64,000 bases of DNA, from positions 1-64,000 of the forward strand of contig DKJZ01000013.1 in NCBI GenBank assembly GCA_002454975.1, read 5' to 3'. The translations under genes and the position numbers were made by a program. This document shows, piece after piece, positions 60,139-64,000 of this stretch. The notes below the pieces were generated by a model. It saw nothing but the letters and a program-made list of their open reading frames with translations, made no database searches and had not been told where the DNA came from. The stretch is from Hylemonella sp. UBA6679 (GTDB lineage Bacteria > Pseudomonadota > Gammaproteobacteria > Burkholderiales > Burkholderiaceae_C). How positions within the stretch are numbered: the stretch's first letter is position 1; each line of letters starts with the position of its first letter.

Positions 60139-61521
60139 TTGAACCAGGTTTTCGATCAAGCGCTCAAGCAGTCGCAAGCGGCCCTCACGGCCTCGCGCGC
60201 CTGGTTGGCCCAGCACCCCAAACGCGTGACAGCTGCCGTGGCGGCTTTGTTGCTCGCAGGTGCGGGCGGCGCGTTTGCCGTGGCCTCGGCTGTGGCCACC
60301 TTGGGTCCCGATGTGTCGCTGCTGCCCGTGACCGAGGTTTCTGAGCCTGTCACCCCCCTGCCTTTGGCTGCCCAGCTTGAAGCCCTGGACACCCACCGCT
60401 TTGACCTGTTTCGCTCCGACCTGAGCCGCGCCAACGACACCGCCGACACCTTGCTCAAACGCCTGGGTGTGCAAGACAACGCTGCCGCGGCCTACATGCG
60501 TGCCGACAAATTGGTGGCGCAAAACCTGCTCGGGCGTGGTGGCCGCAACCTGACGGCCCAGGCCGATCAAAACAACAACTTGGTCAAGCTCACCGCACGC
60601 TGGAGCCTGGATGACAGTGGCCAGTTCAAGCGCTTGGTGGTTGAAAAAGAAGCCGGCAGCAACAACTTCACCAGCCGCATTGAAACCGCCCCCTTGGTGG
60701 CCTCAACGCGCCTGGCCAGTGGCGTGATTCGCACCTCGCTGTTTGCCGCCACCGACGACGCACGCCTGCCCGATTCGATAGGCATTCAGCTGGCTGAAAT
60801 TTTCTCGGGCGACATCGACTTTCACCGCGCATTGCGCAAAGGCGACCGTTTCTCCCTGGTGTACGAAGCCCTGGAGGGCGATGGCGAACCCCTGCGCGTA
60901 GGCCGTGTGGTCAGTGCAGAGTTCGTCAACAACAGCAAGACCTACCAGGCCATGTGGTTCAAAGAACCCGGCGCAGCCAAGGGCGGCTACTACACCCTGG
61001 ATGGCCAAAGCCTGCGCCGCGCCTTCTTGGCTTCGCCCATGGAGTTTTCGCGTGTGACCAGCGGCTTCAAAATGCGCTTTCACCCGATTTTGCAAACCTG
61101 GCGCGCCCACCTGGGCGTGGACTACGCAGCGCCCACTGGCACCCCGGTGCGCACCGTGGGTGATGGTGTGGTGGAGTTTGCAGGTGTGCAAAACGGCTTT
61201 GGCAATGTGGTGTTCGTCAAGCACAACAATGGTCAAGTGACCGTGTATGCCCACCTCAGCCGCATTGCCGTGCGCCAGGGCCAGCGCGTGAGCCAAGGTG
61301 ACAACGTTGGCGCCGTGGGTGCCACCGGCTGGGCCACAGGCCCACATTTGCACTTTGAATTCCGCCAAAACGGCCGCCACCAAGACCCGCTGACCATGGC
61401 TCGCCAAAGCGAGGCTGTGCCTGTTACCGCCTCGGCCAAGCCTGCCTTCAACCAACTGGCCCAAGCCAACCGCCAGCAACTTGTGGCTGCCGCTTCTTTG
61501 CAGCCTGGCGTGGCCGAATAA
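60139..61521 (+). CDS. M23 family metallopeptidase (murein DD-endopeptidase-like)
   Basis: A 460-residue peptidoglycan hydrolase anchored by an N-terminal hydrophobic segment (AAVAALLLAGAGGAFAVASA). The middle region is OapA/Csd3-like. The C-terminal LytM domain contains the zinc ligands in MRFHPILQTWRAHLGVDYAA and the HxH of GPHLHFEFRQNG, all present, so it should be active on peptide crosslinks. The start is TTG 60139 (MNQVFDQALK); no in-frame ATG occurs before residue 110. It precedes anmK by nine bases, pairing a wall hydrolase with a recycling kinase. Confidence 0.92.
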   Translation: MNQVFDQALKQSQAALTASRAWLAQHPKRVTAAVAALLLAGAGGAFAVASAVATLGPDVSLLPVTEVSEPVTPLPLAAQLEALDTHRFDLFRSDLSRANDTADTLLKRLGVQDNAAAAYMRADKLVAQNLLGRGGRNLTAQADQNNNLVKLTARWSLDDSGQFKRLVVEKEAGSNNFTSRIETAPLVASTRLASGVIRTSLFAATDDARLPDSIGIQLAEIFSGDIDFHRALRKGDRFSLVYEALEGDGEPLRVGRVVSAEFVNNSKTYQAMWFKEPGAAKGGYYTLDGQSLRRAFLASPMEFSRVTSGFKMRFHPILQTWRAHLGVDYAAPTGTPVRTVGDGVVEFAGVQNGFGNVVFVKHNNGQVTVYAHLSRIAVRQGQRVSQGDNVGAVGATGWATGPHLHFEFRQNGRHQDPLTMARQSEAVPVTASAKPAFNQLAQANRQQLVAAASLQPGVAE

Positions 61522-61530
61522 GCCGCCTGC

Positions 61531-62667
61531 GTGGCCCAGCTGTTCATTGGTTTGATGTCGGGCACCTCGCTCGATGGCGTGGACGCTGTGCTTGCCGCGT
61601 GTGGCTCGCAGCCCCCCCTCCAGGTGCTGCACCACGCCCACACCCCTTTTGACCCCGCTTTGCGCGCCGAGTTGCTGGCCCTCAACACGCCTAGCCCCGA
61701 CGAGTTGCATCGCGCCGCTTTGGCCGCCAACGCCTTGAGCCGGGTGTACGCCACTCTGGTCAAAGAGTTGCTGCACAGCGCCAACCTGGGTGCAGCTGAC
61801 ATCGCCGCCATTGGTGCCCACGGGCAAACGGTGCGGCATCGGCCAGGCGAGTTCGATGCCACGGGCTACACCTGGCAACTCAACAACCCAGCGCTTTTGG
61901 CTGAACTCAGCGGCATCACCGTGGTGGCCGATTTTCGCAACCGCGATGTGGCCGCTGGCGGCCAGGGCGCGCCTCTGGTGCCAGCCTTTCACCAAGCCAT
62001 GTTTGCGCAGGCCACAAAAACGGTGGCGGTGCTCAATGTGGGTGGCATTGCCAACCTGTCGGTACTTGATGCCACTGCACCTGGCGACCCCAAGGTGAGC
62101 GGTTGGGACTGCGGCCCAGGCAACGCGCTGATGGACGCATGGTGCGAACAACACACCGGCGCAGCCTTTGACCAAGATGGCCATTGGGCTGCAAGCGGCG
62201 TGGTGTCTCAAGCTTTGCTACAAAATTTGCAGCAAACGCCCTACTTTTCAATGCAGCCGCCCAAAAGCACTGGGCGAGATCTGTTTCACATGCCTTGGCT
62301 TTTGGCCGCGCTAAAAGCCACGGCGCAGCTAGGCCCTGCACTGACGCCCCAAGATGTGCAGGCCACTTTGTGCGAGCTCAGCGCCTGGGCCTGCGCCAAA
62401 GATGTCATGGCCCACGCGCCGCAAGCCCAGCAGCTGGCGGTGTGCGGCGGGGGGGCTTTGAACCTGCACTTCATGCGCAGGCTTGCAGCGCTGCTGCCGG
62501 GTGTGGAGGTGCTGCGCACCGATGCCTGGGGCTTGCCCGTGATGCAGGTGGAGGCGGCTGCCTTTGCCTGGCTGGCCTTCAAAACCCTGCGCGGTGAAGC
62601 TGCCAACCTGCCAAAAGCAACGGGCGCCAAAGGCGCCCGCGTGCTAGGTGCTGTGTACCCTGCTTAA
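61531..62667 (+). CDS. anmK: anhydro-N-acetylmuramic acid kinase
   Basis: Phosphorylates and opens 1,6-anhydroMurNAc released by lytic transglycosylases, feeding cell-wall recycling. The 378 residues start with a GTG codon (MAQLFIGLMSGTSLDGVDAV). They hold GAHGQTVRHRP, FRNRDVAAGGQGAPLVP, NVGGIANLSVL and the DCGPGNALMDAW loop. All are family hallmarks. It lies nine bases after the M23 gene and converges on erpA six bases away. A weak copy of the dispersed repeat lies at 62217-62270. Confidence 0.95.
   Translation: MAQLFIGLMSGTSLDGVDAVLAACGSQPPLQVLHHAHTPFDPALRAELLALNTPSPDELHRAALAANALSRVYATLVKELLHSANLGAADIAAIGAHGQTVRHRPGEFDATGYTWQLNNPALLAELSGITVVADFRNRDVAAGGQGAPLVPAFHQAMFAQATKTVAVLNVGGIANLSVLDATAPGDPKVSGWDCGPGNALMDAWCEQHTGAAFDQDGHWAASGVVSQALLQNLQQTPYFSMQPPKSTGRDLFHMPWLLAALKATAQLGPALTPQDVQATLCELSAWACAKDVMAHAPQAQQLAVCGGGALNLHFMRRLAALLPGVEVLRTDAWGLPVMQVEAAAFAWLAFKTLRGEAANLPKATGAKGARVLGAVYPA
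62217..62267 (+). repeat. possible dispersed-repeat copy inside anmK
   Basis: GCTACAAAATTTGCAGC (62217-62233) matches the 17-bp module. The second block, 20 bases on, is poor (CAGCCGCCCAAAAG). Confidence 0.4.
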
Positions 62668-62673
62668 ATCAAA

Positions 62674-63039
62674 TTAAACAGAGAAGCTAGAACCGCAACC
62701 ACAGGTGGTGGTGGCGTTGGGGTTCTTGATGACGAACTGCGCACCTTGCAGGTCTTCTTTGTAATCAATCTCGGCGCCCAGCAGGTACTGGTAGCTCATG
62801 GCGTCGATCAACAAAGAAACACCGTTTTTGGTCATGGTGGTGTCGTCGTCGTTGGTGATTTCGTCGAAGGTGAAACCATATTGGAAACCCGAGCAACCGC
62901 CACCTTGCACGAACACGCGCAGTTTCAGGTCGGGGTTGCCTTCTTCGGCGATCAGGTCAGCCACTTTGGCCGCAGCGCTGTCAGTGAACAGGATGGGTGC
63001 GGGCATCTCGGTGGGGACGGATTCGGCTAGTGCGCTCAT
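62674..63039 (-). CDS. erpA: iron-sulfur cluster insertion protein ErpA
   Basis: A-type carrier that delivers Fe-S clusters to apoproteins. The 121 residues have the three ligand cysteines Cys49 in VQGGGCSGFQYGF and Cys113/Cys115 in TTCGCGSSF. The start is ATG 63039 with AGGAG at good spacing. It is followed by no other isc or suf gene. The anmK-erpA-bactofilin neighbourhood is common in Burkholderiales. Confidence 0.96.
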   Translation of the reverse strand: MSALAESVPTEMPAPILFTDSAAAKVADLIAEEGNPDLKLRVFVQGGGCSGFQYGFTFDEITNDDDTTMTKNGVSLLIDAMSYQYLLGAEIDYKEDLQGAQFVIKNPNATTTCGCGSSFSV

Positions 63040-63095
63040 GGAGCTCTCCTAAATATGACTGATGCAATAGTACAGCAATCCGCTCAAGCATTCAG

Positions 63096-63494
63096 CTAGA
63101 AGTTATTTGCCGCTAGTTTGAGTGTGGGCTTTTCTTCAGCCGCAGCCAGGGGTTTGAGCTGGCCGGCAATGGTCGCACCTTGGTGAGACTCCAGGGCGCG
63201 GTAGTGCACATCGCCTTCGATGCGGGCCTTGGGTTGCAGCTCAAGCATCACCAGGGCATGCACCGGGCCGCGCACATGGCCGTTGACAATGACGTGGTCA
63301 GCGCGGATTTCACCTTGCACCTGCGCCGACTCGGAAATGACCAGCAAGCTAGGCACATCGCCACGGGCGTGGATGTTGCCCCTGACCTCGCCGTCGATGC
63401 GCATGCCCTCAGAAAATACAAGCAGCCCGTCGATGCGGCTGCCGTGGGCAATCAGGCTCTTGATGAGCGGCTGCTTTTTCTTGAACAAGGCCAT
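63096..63494 (-). CDS. bactofilin family cytoskeletal protein
   Basis: A 132-residue polymer-forming protein. The core is a right-handed beta-helix of short repeats (RIDGEVRGNIHARGD, AQVQGEIRADHVIVNGHVRG, ARIEGDVHYRAL), flanked by basic and flexible ends. Bactofilins form filaments used for cell shape, polarity or wall-enzyme placement; nearby wall genes (M23, anmK) fit such a role. The DUF6776 gene lies upstream on the same strand, nine bases away. Confidence 0.93.
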   Translation of the reverse strand: MALFKKKQPLIKSLIAHGSRIDGLLVFSEGMRIDGEVRGNIHARGDVPSLLVISESAQVQGEIRADHVIVNGHVRGPVHALVMLELQPKARIEGDVHYRALESHQGATIAGQLKPLAAAEEKPTLKLAANNF

Positions 63495-63503
63495 GTCACT
63501 TCC

Positions 63504-64000
63504 TTAAAGTTTGAGGGTCTGCGTGGCGCGCACGCCCGAGGTGTCAAGCACCCGCGCCGTGACCGACTTGAGCACCACCTGAGGTGGCAACTCAAACACG
63601 CCGTCCACGCGACCATACTGTTTGAACTGCAAAGGCAAAGGGCCTTCGGGCAGTGCAGCCTCCCAAGGCTTGCCCGCCAGGGTGCCGGCAAAGACAAGCT
63701 CGATGCGACCTTTGAATTCAGGGGCGTTTTTGACCGGCAGAATCACCAGCAATTGCCATTTTAGGGTGCGCCCATTGCCCGCATCAGCCTGCAAACCCCG
63801 GATTGACAAGGTCTCCGCAGCACTGCGTGGAATGAGTTTTTCAAAAAAAGCCAGGCTCTCTTTGAGCCCTTGGTTCTCGGTGTCGAGCTGGCGGTTTTGT
63901 TGCAGCAAGCGCTCTTGCACCGCTTTTTCCGCGGTGAGCAAAGTGGCCGAGGTGTTGGCGATGGTCTGCGCTTTGTCGCGCTCGTCTTTGAGGGTAGCGA
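63504..64000 (-). CDS. DUF6776 family protein, partial
   Basis: The 3' part of a gene that continues beyond the window. The visible 164 residues begin in a coiled coil (ATLKDERDKAQTIANTSATL, then LQQNRQLDTENQGLKESLAF). They end in a beta-rich domain (LKWQLLVILPVKNAPEFKGR and PPQVVLKSVTARVLDTSGV). The family usually has one N-terminal transmembrane helix, which would be outside the window. It is immediately upstream of the bactofilin gene on the same strand, so the two may work together at the membrane. Function unknown. Confidence 0.82.
   Translation of the reverse strand, partial: ATLKDERDKAQTIANTSATLLTAEKAVQERLLQQNRQLDTENQGLKESLAFFEKLIPRSAAETLSIRGLQADAGNGRTLKWQLLVILPVKNAPEFKGRIELVFAGTLAGKPWEAALPEGPLPLQFKQYGRVDGVFELPPQVVLKSVTARVLDTSGVRATQTLKL

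Overview
The window is a gene-dense, high-GC stretch (about 60-65% G+C by eye) of a betaproteobacterial chromosome. Several features point to Burkholderiales, most likely Comamonadaceae: dusB-fis-purH and pyrR-pyrB-pyrC' runs, a rubredoxin/thiD/hemL block, a tyrS / M23 peptidase / anmK / erpA / bactofilin block, and TACAAT-like -10 boxes. About 60 protein genes fill almost all the sequence. No gap between genes exceeds 300 bases. I saw no tRNA, rRNA, CRISPR array, transposase or integrase.

Layout. 1-5.5 kb: glmS (3' end cut by the window edge), a small soluble histidine kinase, glmU, a DUF6279 lipoprotein and fthC. 5.5-15 kb: a lytic transglycosylase, an NDUFA9-like reductase, cca, a DUF2905 protein, an NDUFAF7-like methyltransferase, then a pterin/tRNA/phosphatase run (pteridine-reductase-type SDR, folB, ttcA, DUF4136 lipoprotein, histidine phosphatase). 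15-19.4 kb: ruvB and ruvA separated by an inverted alpha-carbonic anhydrase gene, then phoH-ybeY. 19.4-24 kb: a monohaem cytochrome c with a flavocytochrome c sulfide dehydrogenase flavoprotein, and a divergent FbpB/FbpC ferric-iron-type ABC transporter. 24-31.6 kb: a large secreted TPR/CHAT protein, an acyltransferase, and a pyrimidine run (yqgE, ruvX, pyrR, pyrB, non-catalytic pyrC'). 31.6-40.6 kb: photolyase, a degenerate ChpA/CheA-like protein, rubredoxin, thiD-hemL, and purH-fis-dusB. 40.6-49.4 kb: a YqaA-type membrane protein, an ABC exporter operon (ATPase, FtsX-type permease, HlyD adaptor), a CmcJ/NvfI-type oxygenase with a GST and a divergent LysR regulator, and ychF. 49.4-54 kb: an MmeI-like single-chain restriction-modification enzyme and a phosphoribosyltransferase, the two most foreign-looking genes. 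54-64 kb: slyX, a MOSC protein, a UbiH-type hydroxylase, dsbC, an M61 peptidase, tyrS, an M23 peptidase, anmK, erpA, bactofilin and a DUF6776 protein cut by the window end.

Most genes serve core functions: cell-wall precursor synthesis and turnover (glmS, glmU, slt, M23, anmK), nucleotides (pyrRBC', purH), tRNA and ribosome maturation (cca, ttcA, dusB, ybeY, tyrS, ychF), repair (ruvAB, phr) and cofactors (folB, hemL, thiD, erpA). The accessory interest lies in five places: the non-catalytic PyrC', the decayed ChpA-like protein, the histidine kinase between glmU and glmS, the Type IIL-like restriction enzyme with an AT-rich specificity region beside a PRTase, and a degenerate repeat of about 60 bp (17-bp hairpin, then 20 bp, then a GGGCTAGAGGC-like block) that recurs inside coding genes and also supplies the hemL terminator.
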